DNA of 64,000 nt from Pascua guehoae (GCA_001600415.1 BCJX01000001.1:1467723-1531722); one strand, 5' to 3'. Numbered from the stretch's first letter, positions 1 to 13,667 are shown. Numbers and translations are program-made. The notes: generated by a model not told the origin, from the sequence alone.

Positions 1-1681
1 TGGCCCACATGGTCACGATGTTGTATCAGCTGGCAGAGCGTTAGCTATCTTCCAGCTCGGCCCGAACTACTCACACCAAAAACGCCGAGCCGGGCTTCGC
101 GACCACCGACATGTACCCCCTGAAAGACCGAGAGTTGCCCATTCGTGTGGACATTTTCAATCACACAGTCCCATCGGAGTTCGGGAGGCGAGTCGTTGGT
201 CAGGGTGATCATTCCGTAGATGGTCTTGGAACGATACGGACATGTGCTGCTCTGCGAACCTTCGAGGTGCCCTGAACCTGCGCCGTTGTCGTCGTCGTTG
301 TCGCCACCATTGTCGTCGTCGCCATCGTAGGAGGCAGCATAGAGTTGATCGCTGGGTGCAGGTTTGCTGGTTCCATAGAAGTAGAGCGGCGGGATGGGTA
401 TATCGGCGCGACGCCGCGGGAGTGGCAAACAAGACCAAAGTGGCCTCAGGTGATGCGCTTTATAAGCCACAACCAGGGACGCCTTGTTCGGGACGGCCGT
501 CATCGTAAAGATGTCTGGTGGGTCGAGCCAACGATCAGGCCACATAATCTGCCTGGTGCCGCCGAACGTTTCCATCAGGTCTCGACTTGTCGGTATGGCA
601 TACCAAGACCCGGTAACATTGGCCCAGTCCCAGACAGTATCACGGGGCGTGGGGGGTGGAATGTGAAGTCCCCACAAACCCGTGGAACGGATAGCGTCGA
701 CTCCGCCAGCCACCGCATGTTCAATCATGCGCACGTCGACATTTGGGGCTTGGTTCGAGAATTCAGAGCGGTTGTATCCTAGGATCTGAAAGTTAGTGTT
801 CTGTACGAGCGTGTACGAGGAGCGGACGCACAGGACATGCAGCGGCATTGATGGCACCCCACCAGGTCTAGCTTTGGGGTGGTGGATTGAGCAGAATATC
901 GAACCCTTTCCCCCATTCGTGCCAATGCGACATTACATCTCGACCTGGAATGCGGTAGGACCGAGTGAGATGCCATACGAGTGCGTGGAGATGAAACATG
1001 CTGTTGGCCTTGTCTTGATTACCCGGTTCCCACAAGGATCGCCAGCTTTCCACCATCCATCCTACGATCGGGTGGGCAAGTAGTGATTCGAGCACAGCTG
1101 CATTGCGTGAAGGTTTCCCTCGAGCGGGTAGATCGAGGCACAGGTCGAGGATAGTCTCCACTACGCGTACCACATGCTTGTCCTGTTTGTGTAAGAGAAC
1201 GGGAGCTGGACGAGAACGTATAATGTGGGGCAGAAGCACGCAGCTACTCACCAAGTAGACGAGATACCAGTGGTCAGGGTGTGGCGTACGGTCTTGGAAG
1301 CCATACCTCTCCGGTCGATAAATGGGCAGTCGTAGTTGGGGGATTAACCTCAGTACAAGGTCCCGGTTAAGAACGCTCAGTTTCCAGTCGTACTGCGTGC
1401 GCGGTGTGAGAAACGCGGCAGCCTCGTCTGGGGGGTCGTACAGGAGCAAGTGAACTTGTCGCCAAACGTCGTCCTTGAATGTCAACAGACAGTCCTTTCC
1501 AAGTTCACATACCGATGCCACTACCCTGTGGAGATATTGGTCCACTCGGGAGAGACTGGCCAACGTTGGGAGGTGTTGCACGGCTGCGAGAGCAATCACC
1601 TTGAGTTGGAGCTTGAGAGGAGAGTCAACACCATTCATTGAGCGTTGCACTTACTTCGTGAGGCAGCGACTGAAAGGACAT
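1..1681 (-). pseudogene. F-box family protein, left-edge copy with premature stop (partial)
   Basis: This is a paralogue of the intact gene at 43593-45612 with the same exon plan. Exon 1 is only 27 bases (1655-1681, MSFQSLPHE), followed by a 43-base intron and an F-box-like helix region (LQLKVIALAAVQHLPTLASL). Shared blocks follow: VHLLLYDPPDEAAAFLTPRT, NAAVLESLL, HLHALVWHLTR, GSWYA and LTNDSPPELRWDCVI. The LTNDSPPELRW...FQGVHVGG...GVFGV tail resembles C-terminal segments I know from basidiomycete F-box proteins, which recruit substrates to SCF ubiquitin ligases. At 868-870 an in-frame TAG interrupts the block whose continuation, TWWGAINAAACP, is still open and matches the paralogue. No splice pair that removes it is obvious. 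The last exon (starting LIQHRD) runs off the window start. It could be a decayed copy, an allele with one nonsense change, or a sequencing error. The function is not proved. Confidence 0.65.
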
Positions 1682-2741
1682 AGAGACACGTCCCACAGTG
1701 CGGTTGAGATGAAACGGGCGGTTCGAACCAACGAAACGACGGTGTGAAGATTGGAGGCTGCCCCCAGATCGGTTGGTGCCTGAAATGTACAGCAGAGTAT
1801 GGGGCCGAAAATGCAAGACCACGAACAGGTGACCACATGCACGCTCATCACTGAGCAATCTATGATACAAAAGCACAAACGACTGCATGGAGCCTCGGAG
1901 GCAACCTGGGCGCGCTGGGTGTCCCATTTCATGCTAGCCAGCCGAGCATGCTAATGGAAATATGGAGAAGAGGACAGCAAGGCAATAACGTAAGCAAACA
2001 ACAGCACAGACGCACAGGTATGTACTTTGTCAACAAACATGACCAAGACATGCGCGACTTTGGCTGGCACCGAAGGCTGTCTCGCCCGATCACAACACTC
2101 CTCACAATGTAACCACGAGCGACCTGCAATCACCCACTACAGGATAGAAGAGATGTGATGACAAGAACAGGACAGAGTATACAAAGTGCAGTGATGGCCA
2201 GGGGTTCTCGACATGTTAACAGCATGGCTGCATGCAGCATGTTGTTGGCCGTCGGTACGCCTCGGTGCGATCGATGGGCAGCGGCGCGCTGGGCGCAAAC
2301 GCCATGCGCCACACCATGTGCCACCCGACACTCGCCACCCAGTAGCCCGCGCTCAACGCATTGTTTGTGCACGTCCCCCGCCTCCACCATCACTCGCCCA
2401 AACAAAAGTTGGACAGCGACGTGACGTGTGACAACCCCCTTACCCCCAACCACCTTCTTTTCCACTCCTTTTTCCACTACTCAACCACTCAAAGCCTTAC
2501 AAGAGTAACACTCTCTCTGCCACAGTATCGCCACCACCAGGCCCCAGTCGCAGGTTTGACACGGCTCGTCTCCAACACCCACATCCTCTACCACTCTGGA
2601 TTTGCCACTCTCCAAGTCGGACACCCATCACACCCATCACATCCTGTTCTCGACCCTTTCGCGACCACGCAGTCCCGTCCCCTTCCCTCTCCCCTGCACT
2701 CCCAATAAGCCACCCAAGACCCATCACGACGACTCCGGCCC
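1682..2741. other. Intergenic region, no gene seen
   Basis: About 1.06 kb separates the left F-box copy (reading leftwards) from the coiled-coil gene (reading rightwards), so it should hold two divergent promoters. Only short overlapping chance ORFs occur. From about 2430 the plus strand becomes pyrimidine-rich (CT/CA tracts), as is common in 5' leaders of this kind of fungus. No TATA box or other element could be assigned with confidence. Confidence 0.6.
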
Positions 2742-4271
2742 ATGTCCCTCACGGCGCAGCTCGCGCTCCGGGGTGACCCGGACGATCCCCCCCAAACGCC
2801 CGAGCCGGCGCCTCCACCACGGCGGCGGTCGATCCGCGACAACATGTCGGTAACGTGGGGCAAGAAGAAGAGCACGCGGACGGTACCTGCTCCGGGGAAC
2901 GGAACCATACGCAAGGTGCGATTCATGGGCATCGACGAGCGGGACTACGTGCCGGGCACGGCGCCATCCGAGCAAGAGAGGCGGGAGCGAAAGGAGCGGG
3001 AAGCAGCGGAGAAGAAGAAGCGGGAGGAGGAGAAGAAGCTAGAGAGGGAGAAGCGCGAGGAGGAAAAGAAAAGGGAAAAGGAGAGGAAGGAAGAGGAGAA
3101 GAAGGAGAGAGAGTCAAAGAAGCGGTTCGAGGAGGCCGAGCGCAAAGGGGCGAAGCTGCGGAAGGAGGAGGCTGCAAGGGACGAGAAGATGAGGAAGGAG
3201 GAGGAGAGAAAGTGGGACGAGGAGGAACGTAAGGCCCAGTGGATGAAGAAGCGGCAAAAGGAAAAGGAGGACAAGGAGAAGAAGGAAGAGGAGAAGAAGA
3301 AGGAGAAGGAGACAAAGGAAGAGGAGAAGAAGAAGGAAAAGGCGAGGAAGGAAGAGGAGAAGAAGAAGGCCAAGGAGGAGGCAGAGGCGGCGAAGCGCAA
3401 GACGAAAGAAGAGAAGGAGGAGGAGCGGCGGCTTGAGCGGGTGCGAAAAGAGGAGGAGCGCCGAGCGGCGTGGGAGCGGAAGGAGGCGGCTCGACTCAAC
3501 CCCAAGGGAGACAAGACGGACCCCAAGGGAGACAAGAAAGACCCCAAGGGAGACAAGAAGGACGACACGACAGCCGAAAGCACACCCCCCGCGGCGTCCT
3601 CGACCCCAGCCCCGACTGAGGCCCCGACCCCGACCCCGACCCCGACTGCGGGACCATCACGCTGGGCGTCGATCACCCGCTTCGCCAGGAACAAGAGCAC
3701 CATTGCTTCCTCGCGCCCCAGCGGCCGGGCTGCGTCGCCCGCCCCGTCGGCATCCTCTGCCACGAGCTGGAAACACCACGAGCGGTACTATCCCGAGTAC
3801 GAGCCCGTACGCCCCCCACCATCCGCCGAGGCCAAGAAGGAAATGTACGCGTGGGGCTACGGCCCACTCGTCTACAAGCCCCCCGGGGCGAATCCCGAAA
3901 TGGCTCTCAAGGCTGCCGAGGCCCGTGCAGCCCAGGTCGGCCACCCAGTCGCGGTCCACTACCCCCTCCTCCCCAAGTTTGACGACTTTAAAGCCGCCGG
4001 CCGCGACTGGCGCCCTACGCAGTGGGGCGCCGAGGGCTGGTCCGGGACGGGGTGGACGGGGGAACGTCTCCCGGACCCGCAGGGGCTTACGTTTGGTGCG
4101 CCCATGAAGGAGGGCGTGCAGATCGAGGCACTGAAGGAGGGGGGTGGCGGTGGCGGTGGCGGGGGCGGCGGAGGCGGAGGGGGAAAGAAGAAGAAGAAGA
4201 AAAAGGGAGGCGGGGGTGGTGGTGGTGGAGGTGGTGATGACGACGATGGCGATGGGGACAAGGACAAGTAG
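2742..4271 (+). CDS. Charged coiled-coil protein with poly-Gly/Lys tail (hypothetical)
   Basis: Single-exon ORF of 509 residues with a clear ATG after a pyrimidine-rich leader. Residues about 1-75 are proline/arginine-rich and contain a short ordered-looking piece (VRFMGIDERDYVPG). Residues about 78-250 are almost entirely Glu, Lys and Arg and should form a long single alpha helix or coiled coil. Three copies of a KGDK(T/K)DPK unit and a PTPTPTP stretch follow. Residues about 345-440 look globular (HERYYPEYEPVRPPP, MYAWGYGPLVYKPPG, ALKAAEARAAQVGHPVAV). The C-terminus is poly-Gly broken by a Lys block and ends in Asp/Lys. I do not recognise a family. The aromatic block is the part most likely to be conserved. 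There is no signal peptide or membrane segment. Confidence 0.7.
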   Translation: MSLTAQLALRGDPDDPPQTPEPAPPPRRRSIRDNMSVTWGKKKSTRTVPAPGNGTIRKVRFMGIDERDYVPGTAPSEQERRERKEREAAEKKKREEEKKLEREKREEEKKREKERKEEEKKERESKKRFEEAERKGAKLRKEEAARDEKMRKEEERKWDEEERKAQWMKKRQKEKEDKEKKEEEKKKEKETKEEEKKKEKARKEEEKKKAKEEAEAAKRKTKEEKEEERRLERVRKEEERRAAWERKEAARLNPKGDKTDPKGDKKDPKGDKKDDTTAESTPPAASSTPAPTEAPTPTPTPTAGPSRWASITRFARNKSTIASSRPSGRAASPAPSASSATSWKHHERYYPEYEPVRPPPSAEAKKEMYAWGYGPLVYKPPGANPEMALKAAEARAAQVGHPVAVHYPLLPKFDDFKAAGRDWRPTQWGAEGWSGTGWTGERLPDPQGLTFGAPMKEGVQIEALKEGGGGGGGGGGGGGGGKKKKKKKGGGGGGGGGGDDDDGDGDKDK

Positions 4272-4585
4272 GCCGACCCAGTAACCGGTATTCCGCAGTC
4301 GCGCAACAAGGCGTTTCTCCATACTCGGCATGACTCAGCTCGACACCGTTCTGTGCATTCTTCTAAGACATCGACTTTGCTACCCTGTACACACTTCCAA
4401 CAAGGCCCTCCAGTGTATTTCGTCCACTCGTTCCCTCCCGCCACCCCGCTTTCAGTATCCAACCTCGGCCGACAGTCGGGCTGCTTGCTGGGCGTCTCTT
4501 CGTGCAACCCAACGCCCCTCTCGTGCCGGCACATTCTCTCCTGCGTCCCGGCCAGCGTCCAGCCCAAATGTACGCGGCGGCCACG

Positions 4586-6771
4586 CTACTGCTTGTAAAT
4601 GACGGCAAATCCACTTTTTCGTCAGCAAGAACACGACCTCTGGAACACGAATGCGACCCACTCCCAGTTCCTGTTGCCGACGGTCTGGATCGCGCTCGCA
4701 ATCACCGTCTTGCCGTTGTCCTCCTTGACCCAGTCGTAGATCTTGCGCAGGCCCGCCGACTGGGGGTGCTGCTCTTCGTTGTCCGGGATCGCGATGCTGG
4801 TGTCAGTGGTGCCTCCCAGGCGCTGTCTACACCACCGTCATTTGCCGCTGGGTGCTCGATGGTCTCGAGGGACCTTCTCCCAGGCATCACGTCGGCCCAT
4901 CTCTTCCCCCCGCACAGGTCGATGCTGCCAGTGGACATTCCACACACCTGCAGTCTCGTCTGCACAATTGGCCAGCCCAGGAGCCGTAATTGCCTCGCCA
5001 ACCCACGAGTCCCAACCGCCACTCCCCCTCGTGACCCACACGCCATCCTCCCTCGTCGACCCGCACCGCCATCGGACTCCATACCCCACCGCACCGCATC
5101 GGACTCCGCACCCCACCGCACCGCTTCACACAACTCACTGCCCGGCCTGAATCGCATTATCAAGCACAATCACGCCGCCCTTGCGCGTGAGCCGCAGCGC
5201 CTCTTGAAAGTACTCAAAGTACTCGTCCTTGTTGGCGTCGATGAACACAATGTCGTACCCGGCCTCGTCGGGCGACTCGCCGTCCGCGATCCCGGGAGGC
5301 TGCACAAACGCGCCGTTGGGGTCACGGAGTACGTCGAGCGCGCGGCCGACGTGGACCTTGGGGAACGGGTACAGGTCGAGGTCGAGGAAGTTTTGCTGTG
5401 CGACGCGCGCGTGCTCGGGCGAGAATTCAATCGTGTCAATCTGGCCGTGGTACGGGAGGGCACGGGCAAAGAAGGTCGTCGAGTAGCTGGGACGTTAGGG
5501 TGTGGCTTGGGGAGCAGGGAGACGTTGGAGATGCCACTTGGAATTGTATGTACATGTCACAAATCAACTTGGAGAGCAGAGAAGCCGCCGGGGGGCCAAA
5601 GAATACCTCGAGTCCTCACCCCACTTTACTTAGACTTGTTGGCGCAACACTCGCTCAGCGTCACAAAGCCGCAGCTGCCCTTTTCAACCACAAAGGCAGC
5701 GATGGCCTGCTTGTCCTGGCCGAATGCGACCCCGAGCGACGCTTCACCTTCGCCCACTTCGGCAGCCCTGCAAGTTGGAAGGATATCGGGCCCAGAAGCA
5801 CTGTGCACTTCACCCCGATGCCGAGACTCCAATGCTACCGTCATTCCGACCTCGTCTGCCTCCCGACTTGATCTACGCCCATGTCCTCCAGCCCATATCT
5901 GGCGAGACTCTTGAGTCCTTCCCAAACCTCCATCCTCACCGCACCCCCAACGGCCAACGACCTCCTACCCCCTCGGCCCCCGACCAAACCCCTTCCCGCC
6001 AGCTCCCCTCCCTTCCACCCATGCCAAGCCACCACGCGCGCCAATCCTTGTCTGCCCTCGAAACCGCAAACGTTCAAACTCACCCCGCCAAAGTCCCAAT
6101 CTCCAACACCCTCGCAGCCTTCATAACCTTTACGAGGATCGTCATGAGCTGCCCAAACTGCCCCCCGACCGCAATGGACGGCATGCCCGCGTCGTCGGCG
6201 CGCGCGACCGCCTTGGCGAGCTTGGGGTCGGCGGCGTACTCGGCGTGCCCGAGGCGGGTGGTGAGGTACGTGTCGACGCCGCCGGCGGTTAGGTCTGGGT
6301 TCGTTAGTGGTGAGTTGGCGCGGGGCAGGGGGGCAGGGGGGTANNNNNNNNNNNNNNNNNNNNNNNNNNNNNNNNNNNAGGGGAGCAGGGGAGCAGGGGA
6401 GCAGGGGAGGAGGGGAGGAGGGGAGGAGGGGAGCAGGGGTGGAGATGGGGCAGAGCACCGGCGAATGGTGGAGTAAGAGACGCGTGTCACTCTCGTCCCG
6501 CGTGGGCCGCATCGCTGGGCCCGTACGAACGCACCGTCCAAATCCCGCGACATGCGTACTCGGTGGTATAGAACCGCGCCGGACAGCCCTGCACAACTTC
6601 TAGTCGGGCAACTGACAACTTGCAACTGCAACTCGCAACCCGCAACTCGCACCCCCGCAACTCATCGTGACCAACTCAACCTGACAACTCACACGTCTTG
6701 TCCCCGGCCTCCTCGGGCGTCAGCGGCGCCGCCATGCGGGGGTACGCCGGCCTCTTCGCATTCGTGGACAT
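4586..6771 (-). CDS. SAM-dependent O-methyltransferase, caffeoyl-CoA/catechol type
   Basis: Five exons join in phase: 6693-6771, 6084-6294, 5139-5486, 4662-4796 and 4586-4613, which is 801 bases or 266 residues. The fold is that of the Methyltransf_3 family, which moves a methyl group from S-adenosylmethionine to a catechol-like hydroxyl, usually with a divalent metal. SAM motif I reads VLEIGTLAGYSTTFFA (the Gly-Tyr codon is split by intron 2). The acidic ribose-binding residue is in IDTIEFSP. The metal/catalytic region is YDIVFIDANKDEYFEYF, followed by GGVIVLDNAI. The end, NWDGFAVIYKQ, needs a 48-base last intron (GTGGGT...CTGAC...AAAAAG). The other introns are long for this genome: about 400 bases (holding an N gap), 593 and 342. 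The substrate cannot be deduced. There is no secretion signal. The family call is firm; the small last exon is inferred. Confidence 0.85.
6344..6440. repeat. Assembly gap and GGGGAGCA/GGGGAGGA minisatellite in intron 1 of the methyltransferase
   Basis: Thirty-five N (6344-6378) are followed directly by about seven G-rich 8-base units, first GGGGAGCA and then GGGGAGGA. Similar GGGGGCA sequence precedes the gap. The repeat probably collapsed in assembly, so the true intron length is unknown. The G-rich strand could form G-quadruplexes. Confidence 0.85.
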
Positions 6772-7482
6772 GTTGGCTGTATGTGTCTGAGTTGGTAGGT
6801 ACGTGTGCGTGTGTGTGCGGGGGCGGGGGCGGATACCGGCCCGGATGGAAACAGTGGGAGGGGGAAGGTTGGCAGTGTAGAACCGACCAAATGCGACTCT
6901 TCCAAGACTGGCGCGCATTATATCGTATTTCCTGCGGTGCGAGCAGAGCCCTCGTCGATCTCGTCGCGCCGGTTGGGTCGAGGTGGTTGTGGGAACAGCG
7001 TGGTGCGCAAGAAGCAAACGTGCTGCGGCGACTTGGGCTGGCCATAGCTGGCCATCTTGTGCGGTTTGGGACGCGACTGCGGCGTGTTTGGATGACGTCA
7101 TGGTGGCGACGGCGGACCGGCGGCCGTCCGATGGCTGAGACTGGGTGTGCTATTCTGTGCTTTGCTGCTCGGTAGTGCTGCTCGTGACGCGTGGCCAGCG
7201 GGCATGCTTGGATGCTCGTTATGCTTCGGCCGACGATGCCCAGCCAACAGCGCAGCCGTAAAGACACATGGTGTACTGCGGGTATACGCCGCACGCGCCG
7301 CTCCCGTGCTCGTGCTCGCAGTGCGCGCGCGCGCAGTGCAGGTACGCATGCAGGTACCAATCTAACAGATGCATACCGTCTAGCAATGTGATACAGCGAT
7401 CGTCAACACCGCCCACCTCGCACCTCACCCGAAATCCACACTCCACCGTCACTTCATGACCCTCCCCGAACGACACACCAGG

Positions 7483-10400
7483 CTACCTCACGAAGCACTT
7501 GTATGTCGCCCACGCGCCGACGACGGCAAATGCCGCGAGGCAGCCGAGGATGCCTGCAAACCATGTGTACTGGGTGTCAGCGGGTCACAGGAGGGTGGGG
7601 CAGATTAAGAATGAGAAGGCGAAGAATTCTACGACAACGATAATGCGAGGATTGCTGCGAGGATTCCACAGCACTATCAGAACACAGCTAGCAGAGCTCC
7701 TTCACACAGACGGCTCCTCCAGTAAACCCCACTCACCCCTGTTTCGATATCCTGCCCGGGCACATGGACGTTCATACCCCACAAACCCGTGACCAAGTTC
7801 ATGGGAATGAGCACGGTACCAAGCGCGGTGAGCTTGGACAGCACGTCGTTGATCTGGTTGTTGGCGTCTGTCATCTCGATGGAGATTTGCGCGAGGTAGT
7901 TTGAGTGCGAGCGCGAGAGAATCTTCTCGTAGTGGTTCAAGTTCTGCCGTTAGCGGGGGTCTGTTCCGAGTTGTGAAGGGCAGTCGGAAGTGGTCGAGGC
8001 GCTAGCTGCCTCTGAGGTGTGAAGGGCAATGGGAAGTACTTGAGGCGCTAGCTGGTAGTCCTTGCACCCGAAGCACGCCGGACGGAGCAGTGTGGCTACT
8101 GCAGATCGCATCCTCCTTCCCCCACGGGCCGTTTCCACTCACAGACGTCATGGTGATCAAGTGGTCTTGGATATCCGAGAGATACAATCCAATGTCCGAC
8201 TTTGGCGCGACGAGCCAGTTTTCATTACACCGCTTTGCGAGGCCCTTGACGACATCGGCCTTGGAGCCCATGAGGCGGAGGAGGCCCATGACTTTTTTAC
8301 GGCATGTGCCGATACGCCGAAGCATGTCCGTCTGCTCGGCGTCCTTGAGGATGAGGACGAGCTCGTCAATGCTGTCGACCTCGTACTCGATGCTCTGGAT
8401 GAGCGGCCCAAACGCGTCGGTAATGTCGTCGATGAGCGCATACGAGATCCAGTCGGATGTGACGGAAATATAGTCCTTGAGGTGCTTGATGCGCCGGCGG
8501 ACGTTTTGTGGGTGCGGTGTGGCCCGGAAGTGGAACTGGGTGTGAGCGACGCGGTCCACAGGTAGGTTATGACCTCCCGGTACCCACCGAAAGTGTGCCC
8601 TCGCGGAACACGATAATATACATGTTGAGCGGCTCGAGGTATGTCTGCGAGTAGGGGTCCTGGTCAAACGAGCGGAAACACACGAGGTAGTAGTTTCGGA
8701 ACAGTTCGATCTTTTCGCGCGTTTCCTCGAGCAAAATGTCTTCGGTTGTAAGGGGGTGGATTCCAAAGACCTGCATTGTCAGCACAAAACATACGCTCGG
8801 AACCCACCTTTGACAACATGCGCATCTCCTCGTCGGTAGGGGAGAGCACGTCCAGCCACCACGTGAACGCCTCTGGGTCATCGTCGGCAGTCGGCGCCCC
8901 AGGACCAGGAGGCGTGGGGCTTGCACCTGGCATAGACATTGTCTTTGCGAGCGAGCTGTGAAGGCCGAGTGATTGTGGGCTGGAGGCACTCTTTGGTCCG
9001 CCAGGAGCGTTGAGGGAAATGAGGCCAGGCTCGTTTGGCGTGTTACCCCCGCTCGCCGTTGTGTTTGGACGGGCCGTGGGTATGACGGCATAGTCCAGCA
9101 CTGCAGCGGACGCAGGGTCGTCCGAGGGGTTGTTGCGACCTTTGAAGAGGTCTTCAAACGTCTGGCCGTCGGCTGGGAGCTCGGCGAGCGTGCGCGCATG
9201 GATCGTGACGGGCAGCGCGTTCGAGTAGAACGAGAACCGGTACGGTCGCTCGTGCCCTGGTACAACGTCTGTGTACGCTGCGAAGCCAGAGTCGGCCTCA
9301 ATGGGGATGGGCGCAGGCAAACTCTTGCCCTGCCGTGGGGCCTTGAGGCCAGTGTTGGCCATGTCGTCGCCACCGCCACCACCAAAGCTCTCAAAGAGTG
9401 CGAGCTTGGCGCCGCGGCGCGCCGGGTTGCTCTGCGAGTGCTTGCGTGCCCGTCGGCGATGAAACGTGGTTGGCGCCGCGTCCTCATGGTCGTCCTTGAG
9501 CTCGTCGGCGGGGGCAGGAGCCTCGACTTCAACGTCTATCGTCTCCAGAGGCATCTGCGGCCCGTCGCGCTTGAACACTGTCTCGTCGCTGCCAATCGCG
9601 TCCTGCCGCGAGCTGCTCCCACTCCCACTCCCGCCGCTATCGGCCCCTCCAGCAAGGATGCCGGGGCTGGTCGACAAGCCCGGGGTGTGCGCGCTCGCGC
9701 GGCGCACGGGGTTTGTGCTCCGGCGGCGCACCAAGGGTCGGTGGTCTGGGTCCATTGCCTCGAGCGCCGCACGCTCCTGGGCAGCATAGTCGTCCATCGG
9801 TGCAAAATCAAAGTTGCTCCGGATACCCCCCGTCTCCGAGTAACTAAAGTTTGAGTTGGTAAACTGAACCCCTGCGCGCTGTTGGCGACGCTCGCTCGAT
9901 CGACGCCGCTGGCCATTGCTACGGTCATCGGACCCCCGGCGCGACTGGTACGTCGTGTCGCTTCCCGCGTCATTCACCTCTTCGGCGCGGTAGCCGTGTC
10001 CGTCGTCCGAGCCGTCGTCGTGTCGCCGCGCGCGGTGCAGCTCCCGCTCCTCGGCATCGCTCAGCATCCCAAACGGAGACTCCTCGATGGGAGACGACGT
10101 GTACCGCGGCAGTGGGCGTGGCATCGATGGCGGCTCCACCAGCGAGCCCGAGCGTGCGCGCGCTGTGGAATCAGTGTCAGAACGTGTTGGGTGGTATGAT
10201 CGGTCGATAACATAGGAAGCGAAACAAGAGACCAAACCAGAAATTCCGGACAGGGCCAGATGATAGGGGACAAGTTTGACAGGTTTGGACGGAGCGGGCC
10301 GCGCTGACCACCAACGGATCGCACCGATCGAGGGACAACCGCAAGGGGATCGAACGGGGAATGCAGGCGCGTGCGCGGCTTTGTCTTTTTGGAGTTGGGA

Positions 10401-10773
10401 AAGAGCTCGACTCGTGTACATCGAGGGCCCAATGTGGATGCTCTTGGTTCACGTTCTCCTTCCCTCCCTCTCCTCCTCATTCATAACAAGGCCCCGGCCT
10501 TCTCCCACGCCCACACCCTCGCCCGCCCAACACCTTCGCCTACCAGAAATACCCCCATGGTGTGTACTCACACATGCTCATCGCGCTATCAATATCTTGC
10601 TGCATCTGGCGCTGGACGTCGGCATTGTCGCGGTAGCTGGTTCCCGCGCTTCCCCGCGGCCCGATGGCGTGGACGGGCGAGCGCGACGCCGTCGACATGC
10701 TCCGGTGGTGCGCGGGCGACGCATGAGTGTCGATCGTGATCTGACGCGGGGACGAAGGGGTTGGGGGCGACAT
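7483..10773 (-). CDS. MNR2: CorA-family Mg2+ transporter, MNR2/ALR type
   Basis: Multi-exon gene for a magnesium channel of the fungal Alr/Mnr2 branch of CorA; Mnr2 releases Mg2+ from the vacuole and Alr1 imports it at the plasma membrane. The N-terminus (MSPPTPSSPRQITIDTHAS) opens a long Ser/Arg/Asp-rich cytosolic region of roughly 400 residues. The conserved funnel domain follows: TWWLDVLSPTDEEMRMLSK, HPLTTEDILLEETREKIELF, NYYLVCFRSFDQD. Long helices come next (IEYEVDSIDELVLILKDAEQ), then the pore helix with the CorA signature GMN in TGLWGMNVHVPGQ. The last exon (7483-7569) carries TM2, FAGILGCLAAFAVVGAWATY, and ends CFVR. The start at 10773 is the first ATG in frame with the N-terminal exon. 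TTEDILLEETREKIELFRNYY is closer to Mnr2 as I remember it. Vacuolar versus plasma-membrane location cannot be read from sequence. Confidence 0.88.
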
Positions 10774-11550
10774 GGTGACGGCGAGTGGAGGAGATGAGTG
10801 AGGGGGAAAGCAGGATACTGGAGAGGCGAGAGGATGCCGTCGAGGCGCAAAAGGGAATGAATGACGTTAGCCCAAGTGCTGTATGCGTCCAGGCTCGTGT
10901 CGGTCCTCGGTCAGGGGGACGCAAGGACAGGCGTCGGAATGAGAAAAGTCGGGGCTGTTTGATGGATATGAACGATAGCTGTTATGATGTGTTATGATGG
11001 AGAGAGAGTGGTGACCGACGACGATTCGCGGCGGAGTGGTCCGTCTTGGCGTTGGATCCGTTTTATGGCGGGCGGGTAAAGGAAGGAAGGTCGGAGGGGC
11101 GGAGGCTGGGGTGGGATGCGGGATGTGGGATGTGGGATGTGGGTGGCAAAGCGAGCGAGCGCCAATTCCGGAAATGGATTTTGATTCACAAGATCGGCGG
11201 GCCCAGACACGGCGAGCGACGTTTTGCCAGCCTTGTCAATAAAATCTACGAGTAGTCCAACAACAATGCTATCCAGTTGAACAAAACACGAAAGATGAAG
11301 CAGATGCACGACCAGATCGCAATGCTTGAGAGGAATGTCCAGAACGTTGAGTTGGTGTGGAGTGAGAGAAACTCGGGTTTTCCAGGTCGCACGTGGAGCG
11401 ATGCCGGTATCCACAACCCTGAAAGTCTCAACGCCGTTAAACTCGCAATGGTTCAAAAAAAGACCACAGCCCGCCAGACATGATGCTATTGATTGCATGC
11501 GCGATGCGCTACACGGGTAGTGTACAACAACATTGCTCCACCATCTACAT
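10774..11550. other. Intergenic region between MNR2-like and DDX41 genes
   Basis: This holds the promoter of the transporter gene (reading left) and the 3' end of the DDX41 gene. Around 11115-11150 there is a short tandem run of GGGATGT units. A 264-codon minus-strand ORF overlaps this stretch and the end of DDX41, but it lacks family features and is treated as chance. Nothing else was recognised. Confidence 0.5.

Positions 11551-13667
<2,117 letters not shown>

Noticed and set aside
1715..1740. Palindromic GGTTCGAACC resembling a tRNA B-box
   Set aside because: The flanking sequence cannot form a T-stem or acceptor stem on either strand.
2945..3763. A long Ser/Phe-rich minus-strand ORF
   Set aside because: It is the antisense of the Glu/Lys-rich coiled coil, an expected shadow of GAG/AAG codons.
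5626..5925. A 99-codon ORF inside the large methyltransferase intron, possibly a nested gene
   Set aside because: Flanking exons join in phase without it, and its sequence shows no domain or codon pattern of its own; kept only as a reason to check the intron.
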